Of a stretch of 64,000 nt of DNA, positions 1 through 12,700 are shown one piece after another. Position numbers and translations under genes: made by a program. The stretch covers positions 14,340,829-14,404,828 of the forward strand of contig OY987225.1 of assembly GCA_963920705.1 (NCBI GenBank), given 5' to 3'. Below the pieces are notes generated by a model. The model was not told the DNA's origin, ran no database searches, and saw nothing but the letters and a program-made list of their open reading frames with translations. Numbering within the stretch: the first letter of the stretch is position 1; each line of letters opens with the position of its first letter. The stretch comes from Odiellus spinosus (Eukaryota; Arthropoda; Arachnida; Opiliones; Phalangiidae).

Positions 1-2170
1 TCTTCAATTGAAAATAACTCTTCTATTGAAAATAACTCTCAATCGAAAATAGCTCTTCAATTGAAAATAACTTTCAATCGAAAATAACTCTTCAATTGAA
101 AATAACTCTACAATTGAAAATAACTCTCAATCGCTCAATCGAAAATAACTTTTCGATTCAAAATAACTCTCAATCGAAAATAACTCTTCAATAGAAAATA
201 GCTCTTCAACTGAAAATAACTCTTAATCGAAAATAACTCTTAATCGAAAATAACTCTTCAATTGAAAATAACTCAATCGAAAATAACTCTTCAATTGAAA
301 ATAACTCTCAAAAGAAAATCTCTTCAACTGAAAATAACTCTTCAATTGAAAATAACTCTTCAATTGAAAATAACTCTTCAATTGAAAATAACTCTTCAAT
401 TGAAAATAACTCTCAATCGAAAATAACTCTCAATCGAAAATAACTCTTCAATTGAAAATAACTCTTCAATTGAAAATAACTCTTCAATTGAAAATAACTC
501 TTCAATTGAAAATAACTCTTCAATTGAAAATAACTCTCAATCGAAAATAACTCTTCAATTGCAAATAACTCTCAATCGAAAATAGCTCTTAAATTCAAAA
601 TAACTCTCAATCGAAAATAACTCTTCAATTGAAAATAACTCTACAATTGAAAATAACTCTCAATCGAAAATAACTCTTCAGTTGAAAATATCTCTTCAAC
701 TGAAAATAACTCTCAATCGAAAATAACTCTTCAATTGAAAATATCTCTACAACTGAAAATAACTCTTCAATTGAAAATATCTCTACAACTGAAAATAACT
801 CTCAATCGCTCAATCGAAAATAACTTTTCGATTCAAAATAACTCTCAATCGAAAATAACTCTTCAATTGAAAATAGCTCTTCAACTGAAAATAACTCTTA
901 ATCGAAAATAACTCTTAATCGAAAATAACTCTTCAATTGAAAATAACTCAATAGAAAATAACTCTTCAATCGAAAATAACTCTTCAATTGAAAATAACTC
1001 TCAATCGAAAATAACTCTTCAATTGAAAATAACTCTCAATCGAAAATAACTCTTCAATTGAAAATAACTCTCAATCGAAAATAACTCTTCAATTGAAAAT
1101 AACTCTCAATCGAAAATAACTCTTCTATTGAAAATAACTCTCAATCGAAAATAGCTCTTCAATTGAAAATAACTTTCAATCGAAAATAACTCTTCAATTG
1201 AAAATAACTCTACAATTGAAAATAACTCTCAATCGCTCAATCGAAAATAACTTTTCGATTCAAAATAACTCTCAATCGAAAATAACTCTTCAATAGAAAA
1301 TAGCTCTTCAACTGAAAATAACTCTTAATCGAAAATAACTCTTAATCGAAAATAACTCTTCAATTGAAAATAACTCAATCGAAAATAACTCTTCAATTGA
1401 AAATAACTCTCAATCGAAAATATCTCTTCAATCGAAAATAACTCTTCAATTGAAAATAACTCTCAAAAGAAAATCTCTTCAACTGAAAATAACTCTTCAA
1501 TTGAAAATAACTCTTCAATTGAAAATAACTCTTCAATTGAAAATAACTCTTCAATTGAAAATAACTCTTCAATTGAAAATAACTCTTCAATTGAAAATAA
1601 CTCTTCAATTGAAAATAACTCTCAATCGAAAATAACTCTCAATCGAAAATAACTCTTCAATTGAAATTAACTCTTCAATTGAAAATAACTCTCAATCGAA
1701 AATAACTCTTCAATTGCAAATAACTCTCAATCGAAAATAGCTCTTCAATTGAAAATAACTCTACAATTGAAAATAACTCTCAATCGAAAATAACTCTTCA
1801 GTTGAAAATAACTCTCAAAAGAAAATCTCTTCAACTGAAAATAACTCTTCAATTGAAAATATCTCTTCAACTGAAAATAACTCTCAATCGAAAATAACTC
1901 TTCAATTGAAAATATCTCTACAACTGAAAATAACTCTCAATCGCTCAATCGAAAATAACTTTTCGATTCAAAATAACTCTCAATCGAAAATAACTCTTAA
2001 TCGAAAATAACTCTTCAATTGAAAATAACTCAATAGAAAATAACTCTTCAATTGAAAATAACTCTCAATCGAAAATAACTCTTCAATTGAAAATAACTCT
2101 ACAATTGAAAATAACTTTCAATCGAAAATATCTCTTCAATCGAAAATATCTCTTCAATTGAAAATAACTC
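1..2170 (+). repeat. Left flank sub-array, 1,102 bp higher-order repeat
   Basis: Two copies of an approximately 1.1 kb unit. TTCTATTG at 21 and 1,123, and CAATAGAAAATAGC at 189 and 1,291, are both 1,102 bp apart. The copies agree closely for about 300 bp. Copy one then lacks three monomers (about 53 bp) present near 1,405-1,457, and a run of pure 18-mers is five long near 341-430 but nine long near 1,487-1,640. Markers of this subfamily are CGCTCAATCG before a TTTTCGATTC monomer, TCAATTGCAAAT, and CTCTTCAGTTG. The window starts inside the array, so the true left border is not seen. Confidence 0.85.
137..1968 (+). repeat. Four flank-type inverted repeats (9 bp arms, 4 nt loop)
   Basis: At 137-158, 812-833, 1,239-1,260 and 1,947-1,968 the arm AATCGAAAA is followed by TAAC and then by its perfect reverse complement TTTTCGATT. 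In all four the preceding bases are CAATCGCTC, a partial duplication of the 17-mer core that marks the flank subfamily. The arms are AT-rich and no T-run follows, so this is not a typical bacterial terminator. Whether it extrudes as a cruciform or hairpin is inference. Confidence 0.85.
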
Positions 2171-3430
2171 TTCAATTGAAAATAACTCTTCAACTGAAAA
2201 TAACTCTTCAATCGAAAATAACTCTTCAATTGAAAATAACTCTCAATCGAAAATAACTCTTCAATTGAAAGTAACTCTCAATCGAAAATAGCTCTTCAAT
2301 TGAAAATAACTCTCAATCGAAAATAACTCTTCAATTGAAAATATCTCTACAACTGAAAATAATTCTCAATCGAAAATATCTCTTCAATCGAAAATAACTC
2401 TTCAATTGAAAATAACTCTCAAAAGAAAATCTCTTCAATTGAAAATAACTCTTCAACTGAAAATAGCTCTTCAACTGAAAATAACTCTCAATATAAAATA
2501 ACTCTTCAATTGAAAATAACTCTTAATCGAAAATAACTCTTCAATTGAAAATAACTCTCAAAAGAAAATCTCTTCAACTGAAAATAACTCTTCAATCGAA
2601 AATAACTCTTCAATTGAAAATAACTCTCAATCGAAAATAGCTCTTCAATTGAAAATAACTCTCAATCGAAAATAACTCTTCACTTGAAAATATCTATACA
2701 ACTGAAAATAATTCTCAATCGAAAATAACTCTTCAATTGAAAATAACTCTCAAAAGAAAATAACTCTTCAACTGAAAATAACTCTTCAATCGAAAATAAC
2801 TCTTCAATCGAAAATAACTCTACAATTGAAAATAACTCTCAATCGAAAATAACTCTTCAATTTAAAATAACTCTCAAAAGAAAATCTCTTCAACTGAAAA
2901 TAACTCTTCAATCGATAATAACTCTTCAATTGAAAATAACTCTTCGATTCAAAATAATTCTTCAATAGAAAATAACTCTTCAATGGAAAATAACCTTTCA
3001 ATAGAAAATAGCACTTCAATGGAAAATAACCTTTCAATTGAAAATAAATCTTCAACTGAAAATAACTCTCAAAGGAAAATAACTCTTCGATTGAAAATAA
3101 CTCTTCAATCGAAAATAACTCTTCAATCGAAAATAACTCTCAATCGAAAATAACTCTTCAATTGAAAATAACTCTTAATCGAAAATAACTCTTCAATTGA
3201 AAATAACTCTCAAAAGAAAATCTCTTCAACTGAAAATAACTCTTTAATTGAAAATAACTCTCAATCGAAAATAACTCTTCAATTGAAAATAACTCTCAAT
3301 CGAAAATAGCTCTTCAATTGAAAATAACTCTCAATCGAAAATAACTCTTCAATTGAAAATATCTCTACAATTGAAAATAACTCTCAATCGAAAATAACTC
3401 TTCAATTGAAAATAACTCTCAAAAGAAAAT
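2171..3430 (+). repeat. Mixed flank block with CTCAAAAGAAAATCTCTTC variants
   Basis: This stretch has no clean local tandem period that I can see. It is rich in the pair AACTCTCAAAAG followed by a shortened 16-mer CTCTTCAACTGAAAAT, in CTATACAACTG, and in CAATATAAAATAAC (near 2,490). The same variants in similar order recur at about 59,500-63,960, so this block and the right end of the window belong to one subfamily. Confidence 0.75.
2811..3174 (+). repeat. Aberrant-monomer segment repeated 57.5 kb downstream
   Basis: These 364 bases match 60,345-60,708 with no difference I could find by eye (offset 57,534), and most match again at 62,178-62,541 (offset 59,367). The segment holds unusual monomers: TTCAATAGAAAAT, TTCAATGGAAAATAACC, AGCACTTCAATGG, TTCGATTCAAAATAATTC and CTCAAAGGAAAAT. 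Identity stops sharply: CTCTTCAATCG precedes it on the left against a run of A on the right, and AACTCTTAATC follows on the left against AACTCCACAATTG on the right. Long minus-strand frames through it are a by-product of consecutive 18-mers. Confidence 0.85.
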
Positions 3431-5260
3431 ACCTCTTCAACTGAAAATAACTCTTCAATCGAAAATAACTCTTCAATTGAAAATAACTCTCAATCGAAAA
3501 TAACTCTTCAATTGAAAATAACTCTCAATCGAAAATAGCTCTTCAATTGAAAATAACTTTCAATCGAAAATAACTCTTCAATTGAAAATATCTCACCAAT
3601 TGAAAATAACTCTCAATCGAAAATAACTTTTCGATTCAAAATAACTCTCAATCGAAAATAACTCTTCAATTGAAAATATCTCTACAATTGAAAATAACTC
3701 TCATTCGAAAATAACTCTTCAATTGAAAATAACTCTCAAAAGAAAATACCTCCTCAACTAAAAATAACTCTTCAATCGAAAATAACTCTCAATCGAAAAT
3801 AACTCTTCAATTGAAAATAACTCTCAAAAGAAAATACCTCTTCAACTGAAAATAACTCTTCAATCGAAAATAACTCTTCAATTGAAAATAACTCTCAATC
3901 GAAAATAACTCTTCAATTGAAAATAATTCTCAATCGAAAATAGCTCTTCAATTGAAAATAACTTTCAATCGAAAATAACTCTTCAATTGAAAATATCTCA
4001 CCAATTGAAAATAACTCTCAATTGAAAATAACTTTTCGATTCAAAATAACTCTCAATCGAAAATAACTCTTCAATTGAAAATATCTCTACAATTGAAAAT
4101 AACTCTCAATCGAAAATAACTCTTCAATTGAAAATAACTCTCAAAAGAAAATACCTCCTCAACTGAAAATAACTCTTCAATCGAAAATAACTCTTCAATT
4201 GAAAATAACTCTCAATCGAAAATAACTCTACATTTGAAAATAACTCACAATCGAAAATAGCTCTTCAATTGAAAATAACTTTCAATCGAAAATAACTCTT
4301 CAATTGAAAATATCTCACCAATTGAAAATAACTCTCAATCGAAAATAACTTTTCGATTCAAAATAACTCTCAATCGAAAATAACTCTTCAATTGAAAATA
4401 ACTCTTCAATTGAAAATAACTCTTCAATTGAAAATAGCTCTTCAACTGAAAATAACTCTTAATCGAAAATAACTCTTAATCGAAAATAACTCTTAATCGA
4501 AAATAACTCTTCAATTGAAAATAACTCAATCGAAAATAACTCTTCAATCGAAAATAACTCTTCAATTGAAAATAACTCTCAATCGAAAATTACTCTTCAA
4601 TTGCAAATAACTCTCAATCGAAAATAGCTCTTCAATTGAAAATAACTCTCAATCGAAAATAACTCTTCAATTGAAAATAACTCTCAAAAGAAAATACCTC
4701 TTCAACTGAAAATAACTCTTCAATCGAAAATAACTCTTCAACTGAAAATAACTCTCAATCGAAAATAACTCTTCAATTGAAAATAACTCTCAATCGAAAA
4801 TAGCTCTTCAATTGAAAATAACTTTCAATCGAAAATAACTCTTCAATTGAAAATATCTCACCAATTGAAAATAACTCTCAATCGAAAATAACTTTTCGAT
4901 TCAAAATAACTCTCAATCGAAAATAACTCTTCAATTGAAAATATCTCTACAATTGAAAATAACTCTCAATCGAAAATAACTCTTCAATTGAAAATAACTC
5001 TCAAAAGAAAATACCTCCCCACTGAAAATAACTCTTCAATCGAAAATAACTCTTCAATTGAAAATAACTCTCAATCGAAAATAACTCTACATTTGAAAAT
5101 AACTCTCAATCGAAAATAGCTCTTCAATTGAAAATAACTTTCAATCGAAAATAACTCTTCAATTGAAAATATCTCACCAATTGAAAATAACTCTCAATCG
5201 AAAATAACTTTTCGATTCAAAATAACTCTCAATCGAAAATAACTCTTCAATTGAAAATAA
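3431..5260 (+). repeat. 860 bp higher-order repeat, about two copies
   Basis: CTCAAAAGAAAATACCTC recurs at 3,821 and 4,681, and TCTCACCAATTG at 3,996 and 4,856 and at 4,313 and 5,172; all are 859-860 bp apart. About 590 bp are well matched between copies (about 3,790-4,385 and 4,650-5,245). An earlier partial copy starts near 3,431, with TCTCACCAATTG at 3,591. The CACCAATTG and CCTCCTCAACTG monomers that characterise the core first appear here, so this looks like a transition between flank and core subfamilies. Confidence 0.8.
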
Positions 5261-6170
5261 CTCTTCAACTGAAAATAACTCTTAATTCAAAATAACTCTT
5301 AATCGAAAATAACTCTCAATCGAAAATAACTTTTCGATTCAAAATAACTCTCAATCGAAAATAACTCTTCAATTGAAAATAACTCTTCAACTGAAAATAA
5401 CTCTTAATTCAAAATAACTCTTAATCGAAAATAACTCTTAATCGAAAATAACTCTTCAATCGAAAATAACTCAATCGAAAATAACTCTTCAATCGAAAAT
5501 AACTCTTCAATTGAAAATAACTCTCAATCGAAAATTACTCTTCAATTGAAAATAACTCTCAATCGAAAATAGCTCTTCAATTGAAAATAACTCTCAATCG
5601 AAAATAACTTTTCGATTCAAAATAACTCTCAATCGAAAATAACTCTTCAATTGAAAATAGCTCTTCAACTGAAAATAACTCTTAATTCAAAATAACTCTT
5701 AATCGAAAATAACTCTTAATCGAAAATAACTCTTCAATCGAAAATAACTCAATCGAAAATAACTCTTCAATCGAAAATAACTCTTCAATTGAAAATAACT
5801 CTCAATCGAAAATTACTCTTCAATTGAAAATAACTCTCAATCGAAAATAGCTCTTCAATTGAAAATAACTCTCAATCGAAAATAACTTTTCGATTCAAAA
5901 TAACTCTCAATCGAAAATAACTCTTCAATTGAAAATAGCTCTTCAACTGAAAATAACTCTTGCTTCAAAATAACTCTTAATCGAAAATAACTCTTAATCG
6001 AAAATAACTCTTCAATCGAAAATAACTCAATCGAAAATAACTCTTCAATCGAAAATAACTCTTCAATTGAAAATAACTCTCAATCGAAAATTACTCTTCA
6101 ATTGAAAATAACTCTCAATCGAAAATAGCTCTTCAATTGAAAATAACTCTCAATCGAAAATAACTCTTCA
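5261..6170 (+). repeat. 278 bp higher-order repeat, about three copies
   Basis: The variant CTTAATTCAAAATAAC occurs at 5,281, 5,403 and 5,681, and as CTTGCTTCAAAATAAC near 5,959. The last three are spaced 278 bp. Each unit runs: TTTTCGATTC monomer, CTCAATCG, CAATTG, AGCTCTTCAACTG, the marker, two CTTAATCG monomers, CTTCAATCG, a 15-mer AACTCAATCG, and a CTCAATCGAAAATTAC monomer. The first spacing (122 bp) reflects a truncated copy. This is the shortest clear unit of the left half. Confidence 0.85.
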
Positions 6171-9100
6171 ATTGAAAATAACTCTCAAGAGAAAATACCT
6201 CTTCAACTGAAAATAACTCTTCAATCGAAAATAACTCTTCAATTGAAAATAACTCTCAATCGAAAATAACTCTTCAATTGAAAATAACTCTCAATCTAAA
6301 ATAGCTCTTCAATTGAAATAACTTTCAATCGAAAATAACTCTTCAATTGAAAATAACTCTACAATTGAAAATAACTCTCAATCGAAAATAACTTTTCGAT
6401 TCAAAATAACTCTCAATCGAAAATAAATCTTCAATTGAAAATAACTCTCAATCGAAAATAGCTCTTCAATTGAAAATAGCTCTTCAACTGAAAATAACTT
6501 TCAATCGAAAATAACTCTTCAATTGAAAATAACTCAACAATTGAAAATAACTCTCAATCGAAAATAGCTTTTCGATTCAAAATAACTCTCAATCGAAAAT
6601 AACTCTTCAATTGAAAATATCTCTACAATTGAAATAACTCTCAATCGAAAATAACTCTTCAATTGAAAATAACTCTCAATAGAAAATACCTCCTCAACTG
6701 AAAATAACTCTTCAATCGAAAATAACTCTTCAATCGAAAATAACTCTCAATCGAAAATAACTGTACATTTGAAAATAACTCTCAATCGAAAATAGCTCTT
6801 CAATTGAAAATAACTTTCAATCGAAAATAACTCTCAATCGAAAATAACTCTACATTTGAAAATAACTCTCAATCGAAATAACTCTACAATTGAAAATAAC
6901 TCTTCAATTGAAAATAACTCTTCAATTGAAAATAACTCTTCAATTGAAAATAGCTCTTCAACTGAAAATAACTCTTCAATTGAAAATAACTCTTAATCGA
7001 AAATAACTCTTCAATCGAAAATAACTCTTCAATTGAAAATAACTCTCAATCGAAAATACCTCCTCAACTGAAAATAACTCTTCAATCGAAAATAACTCTT
7101 CAATCTAAAATAACTCTCAATCGAAAATAACTCTACATTTGAAAATAACTCTCAATCGAAAATAGCTCTTCAATTGAAAATAACTTTCAATCGAAAATAA
7201 CTTTTCGATTCAAAATAACTCTCAATCGAAATAACTCTTCAATTGAAAATAACTCTTCAATTGAAAATAACTCTCAATCGAAATAACTCTTCAATTGAAA
7301 ATAACTCTTCAATTGAAAATAACTCTTCAATTGAAAATAGCTCTTCAACTGAAAATAACTCTTAATCGAAAATAACTCTTAATCGAAAATAACTCTTCAA
7401 TCGAAAATAACTCTTCAATTGAAAATAACTCTAAATCGAAAATTACTCTTCAATTGAAAATAACTCTCAATCGAAAATAGCTCTTCAATTGAAAATAACT
7501 CTCAATCTAAAATAGCTCTTCAATTGAAAATAACTCTACAATTGAAAATAACTCTCAATCGAAAATAACTTTTCGATTCAAAATAACTCTCAATCGAAAA
7601 TAGCTCTTCAATTGAAAATAACTCTCAATCGAAAATAACTCTACATTTGAAAATAACTCTCAATCGAAAATAGCTCTTCAATTGAAAATAACTTTCAATC
7701 GAAAATAACTCTCAATCGAAAATAACTCTACATTTGAAAATAACTCTCAATCGAAATAACTCTACAATTGAAAATAACTCTTCAATTGAAAATAACTCTT
7801 CAATTGAAAATAACTCTTCAATTGAAAATAGCTCTTCAACTGAAAATAACTCTTCAATTGAAAATAACTCTTAATCGAAAATAACTCTTCAATCGAAAAT
7901 AACTCTTCAATTGAAAATAACTCTCAATCGAAAATACCTCCTCAACTGAAAATAACTCTTCAATCGAAAATAACTCTTCAATCGAAAATAACTCTCAATC
8001 GAAAATAACTCTACATTTGAAAATAACTCTCAATCGAAAATAGCTCTTCAATTGAAAATAACTTTCAATCGAAAATAACTTTTCGATTCAAAATAACTCT
8101 CAATCGAAATAACTCTTCAATTGAAAATAACTCTTCAATTGAAAATAACTCTCAATCGAAATAACTCTTCAATTGAAAATAACTCTTCAATTGAAAATAA
8201 CTCTTCAATTGAAAATAGCTCTTCAACTGAAAATAACTCTTAATCGAAAATAACTCTTAATCGAAAATAACTCTTAATCGAAAATAACTCTTAATCGAAA
8301 ATAACTCTTCAATTGAAAATAGCTCTTCAACTGAAAATAACTCTTAATCGAAAATAACTCTTAATCGAAAATAACTCTTCAATCGAAAATAACTCTTCAA
8401 TTGAAAATAACTCTAAATCGAAAATCTTCAATTGAAAATAACTCTCAATCGAAAATAGCTCTTCAATTGAAAATAACTCTCAATCTAAAATAGCTCTTCA
8501 ATTGAAAATAACTCTACAATTGAAAATAACTCTCAATCGAAAATAACTTTTCGATTCAAAATAACTCTCAATCGAAAATAGCTCTTCAATTGAAAATAAC
8601 TCTCAATCGAAAATAACTCTACATTTGAAAATAACTCTCAATCGAAAATAGCTCTTCAATTGAAAATAACTTTCAATCGAAAATAACTCTCAATCGAAAA
8701 TAACTCTACATTTGAAAATAACTCTCAATCGAAATAACTCTACAATTGAAAATAACTCTTCAATTGAAAATAACTCTTCAATTGAAAATAACTCTTCAAT
8801 TGAAAATAGCTCTTCAACTGAAAATAACTCTTCAATTGAAAATAACTCTTAATCGAAAATAACTCTTCAATCGAAAATAACTCTTCAATTGAAAATAACT
8901 CTCAATCGAAAATACCTCCTCAACTGAAAATAACTCTTCAATCGAAAATAACTCTTCAATCGAAAATAACTCTCAATCGAAAATAACTCTACATTTGAAA
9001 ATAACTCTCAATCGAAAATAGCTCTTCAATTGAAAATAACTTTCAATCGAAAATAACTTTTCGATTCAAAATAACTCTCAATCGAAATAACTCTTCAATT

Positions 9101-9500
9101 GAAAATAACTCTTCAATTGAAAATAACTCTCAATCGAAATAACTCTTCAATTGAAAATAACTCTTCAATTGAAAATAACTCTTCAATTGAAAATAGCTCT
9201 TCAACTGAAAATAACTCTTAATCGAAAATAACTCTTAATCGAAAATAACTCTTAATCGAAAATAACTCTTAATCGAAAATAACTCTTCAATTGAAAATAG
9301 CTCTTCAACTGAAAATAACTCTTAATCGAAAATAACTCTTAATCGAAAATAACTCTTCAATCGAAAATAACTCTTCAATTGAAAATAACTCTAAATCGAA
9401 AATTACTCTTCAATTGAAAATAACTCTCAATCGAAAATAGCTCTTCAATTGAAAATAACTCTCAATCTAAAATAGCCCTTCAATTGAAAATAACTCTACA
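6171..9500 (+). repeat. 878/978 bp higher-order repeat
   Basis: CGAAATAACTCTACAATTG, a 17-mer that has lost one A of its A-run, recurs at about 6,874, 7,752 and 8,730 (878 and 978 bp apart). CTAAATCGAAAA recurs at 7,431, 8,413 and 9,391 (982 and 978 bp). The 100 bp length difference is an extra CTTAATCG/CTTCAACTG run near 8,280-8,380 that recurs near 9,240-9,340. At 8,413-8,430 the monomer following CTAAATCG has lost several bases. The part before about 6,780 is less regular. The unit leads into the core without a break. Confidence 0.8.
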
Positions 9501-9770
9501 ATTGAAAATAACTCTCAATCGAAAATAACTTTTCGATTCAAAATAACTCTCAATCGAAAATAGCTCTTCAATTGAAAATAACTTTCAATCGAAAATAACT
9601 CTTCAATTGAAAATATCTTACCAATTGAAAATAACTCTCAATCGAAAATAACTTTTCGATTCAAAATAACTCTCAATCGAAAATAACCCTTCAATTGAAA
9701 ATATCTCTACAATTGAAAATAACTCTCAATCGAAAATAACTCTTCAATTGAAAATAACTCTCAAAAGAAA

Positions 9771-12700
9771 ATGCCTCCTCAACTGAAAATAAATCTTCAA
9801 TCGAAAATAACTCTTCAATTGAAAATAACTCTCAATCGAAAATATCTCTACATTTGAAAATAACTCTCAATCGAAAATAGCTCTTCAATTGAAAATAACT
9901 TTCAATCGAAAATAACTTTCAATCGAAAATAACTCTTCAATTGAAAATATCTCACCAATTGAAAATAACTCTCAATCGAAAATAACTTTTCGATTCAAAA
10001 TAACTCTCAATCGAAAATAACTCTTCAATTGAAAATAACTCTTCAATTGAAAATAACTCTTCAATTGAAAATAACTCTTCAATTGAAAATAACTCTTCAA
10101 TTGAAAATAGCTCTTCAACTGAAAATAACTCTTAATCGAAAATAACTCTTAATCGAAAATAACTCTTCAATTGAAAATAGCTCTTCAACTGAAAATAACT
10201 CTTAATCGAAAATAACTCTTAATCGAAAATAACTCTTCAATCGAAAATAACTCTTCAATTGAAAATAACTCTCAATCGAAAATACCTCCTCAACTGAAAA
10301 TAACTCTTCAATCGAAAATAACTCTTCAATCGAAAATAACTCTCAATCGAAAATAACTCTACATTTGAAAATAACTCTCAATCGAAAATAGCTCTTTAAT
10401 TGAAAATAACTTTCAATGGAAAATAACTTTTCGATTCAAAATAACTCTCAATCGAAATAACTCTTCAATTGAAAATAACTCTTCAATTGAAAATAACTCT
10501 TCAATTGAAAATAACTCTTCAACTGAAAATAACTCTTAATCGAAAATAACTCTTAATCGAAAATAACTCTTCAATTGAAAATAGCTCTTCAACTGAAAAT
10601 AAATCTTAATCGAAAATAACTCTTAATCGAAAATAACTCTAAATCGAAAATTACTCTTCAATTGAAAATAACTCTCAATCGAAAATAGCTCTTCAATTGA
10701 AAATAACTCTCAATCGAAAATAACTCTTCAATTGAAAATAACTCTCAAGAGAAAATACCTCTTCAACTGAAAATAACTCTTCAATTGAAAATAACTCTTC
10801 AATTGAAAATAACTCTCAATCTAAAATAGCTCTTCAATTGAAAATAACTCTACAATTGAAAATAACTCTCAATCGAAAATAACTTATCGATTCAAAATAA
10901 CTCTCAATCGAAAATAGCTCTTCAATTGAAAATAACTTTCAATCGAAAATAACCCTTCAATTGAAAATATCTCTACAATTGAAAATAACTCTCAATCGAA
11001 AATAACTCTTCAATTGAAAATAACTCTCAAAAGAAAATGCCTCCTCAACTGAAAATAACTCTTCAATCGAAAATAACTCTTCAATTGAAAATAACTCTCA
11101 ATCGAAAATAACTCTACATTTGAAAATAACTCTCAGTCGAAAATAGCTCTTCAATTGAAAATAACTTTCAATCGAAAATAACTCTTCAATTGAAAATATC
11201 TCACCAATTGAAAATAACTCTCAATCGAAAATAACTTTTCGATTCAAAATAACTCTCAATCGAAAATAACTCTTCAATTGAAAATAACTCTTAATCGAAA
11301 ATAACTCTTAATCGAAAATAACTCTTAATCGAAAATAACTCTTAATCGAAAATAACTCTTAATCGAAAATTACTCTTTAATTGAAAATTACTCTTTAATT
11401 GAAAATAACTCAATCGAAAATAACTCTTCAATCGAAAATAACTCTTCAATTGAAAATAACTCTCAATCGAAAATTACTCTTCAATTGAAAATAACTCTCA
11501 ATCGAAAATAGCTCTTCAATTGAAAATAACTCTCAATCGAAAATAACTCTTCAACTGAAAATAACTCTTCAATCGAAAATAACTCTTCAACTGAAAATAA
11601 CTCTTCAATCGAAAATAACTCTTCAATTGAAAATAACTCACAATCGAAAATAACTCTTCAATTGAAAATAACTCTCAATCGAAAATAGCTCTTCAATTGA
11701 AAATAACTCTCAATCGAAAATAGCTCTTCAATTGAAAATAACTCTCAATCGAAAATAACTCTTCAATTGAAAATAACTCTCAAGAGAAAATACCTCTTCA
11801 ACTGAAAATAACTCTTCAATCGAAAATAACTCTTCAATTGAAAATAACTCTCAATCGAAAATAACTCTTCAATTGAAAATAACTCTCAATCTAAAATAGC
11901 TCTTCAATTAAAATAACTCTTAATCGAAAATAACTCTTAATCGAAAATAACTCTTAATCGAAAATAACTCTTCAATCGAAAATAACTCTTCAATCGAAAA
12001 TAACTCTTAATCGAAAATAACTCTTCAATTGAAAATAGCTCTTCAACTGAAAATAACTTTCAATCGAAAATAACTCTTCAATTGAAAATATCTTACCAAT
12101 TGAAAATAACTCTCAATCGAAAATAACTTTTCGATTCAAAATAACTCTCAATCGAAAATAACCCTTCAATTGAAAATATCTCTACAATTGAAAATAACTC
12201 TCAATCGAAAATAAATCTTCAATCGAAAATAACTCTTCAATTGAAAATAACTCTCAATCGAAAATATCTCTACATTTGAAAATAACTCTCAATCGAAAAT
12301 AGCTCTTCAATTGAAAATAACTTTCAATCGAAAATAACTTTCAATCGAAAATAACTCTTCAATTGAAAATATCTCACCAATTGAAAATAACTCTCAATCG
12401 AAAATAACTTTTCGATTCAAAATAACTCTCAATCGAAAATAACTCTTCAATTGAAAATAACTCTTCAATTGAAAATAACTCTTCAATTGAAAATAGCTCT
12501 TCAACTGAAAATAACTCTTAATCGAAAATAACTCTTAATCGAAAATAACTCTTCAATTGAAAATAGCTCTTCAACTGAAAATAACTCTTAATCGAAAATA
12601 ACTCTTAATCGAAAATAACTCTTCAATCGAAAATAACTCTTCAATTGAAAATAACTCTCAATCGAAAATACCTCCTCAACTGAAAATAACTCTTCAATCG

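Noticed and set aside
137..158. Intrinsic terminator at the AATCGAAAA / TTTTCGATT hairpins
   Set aside because: The stem is AT-rich with few GC pairs, no T-tract follows it, and there is no upstream gene.
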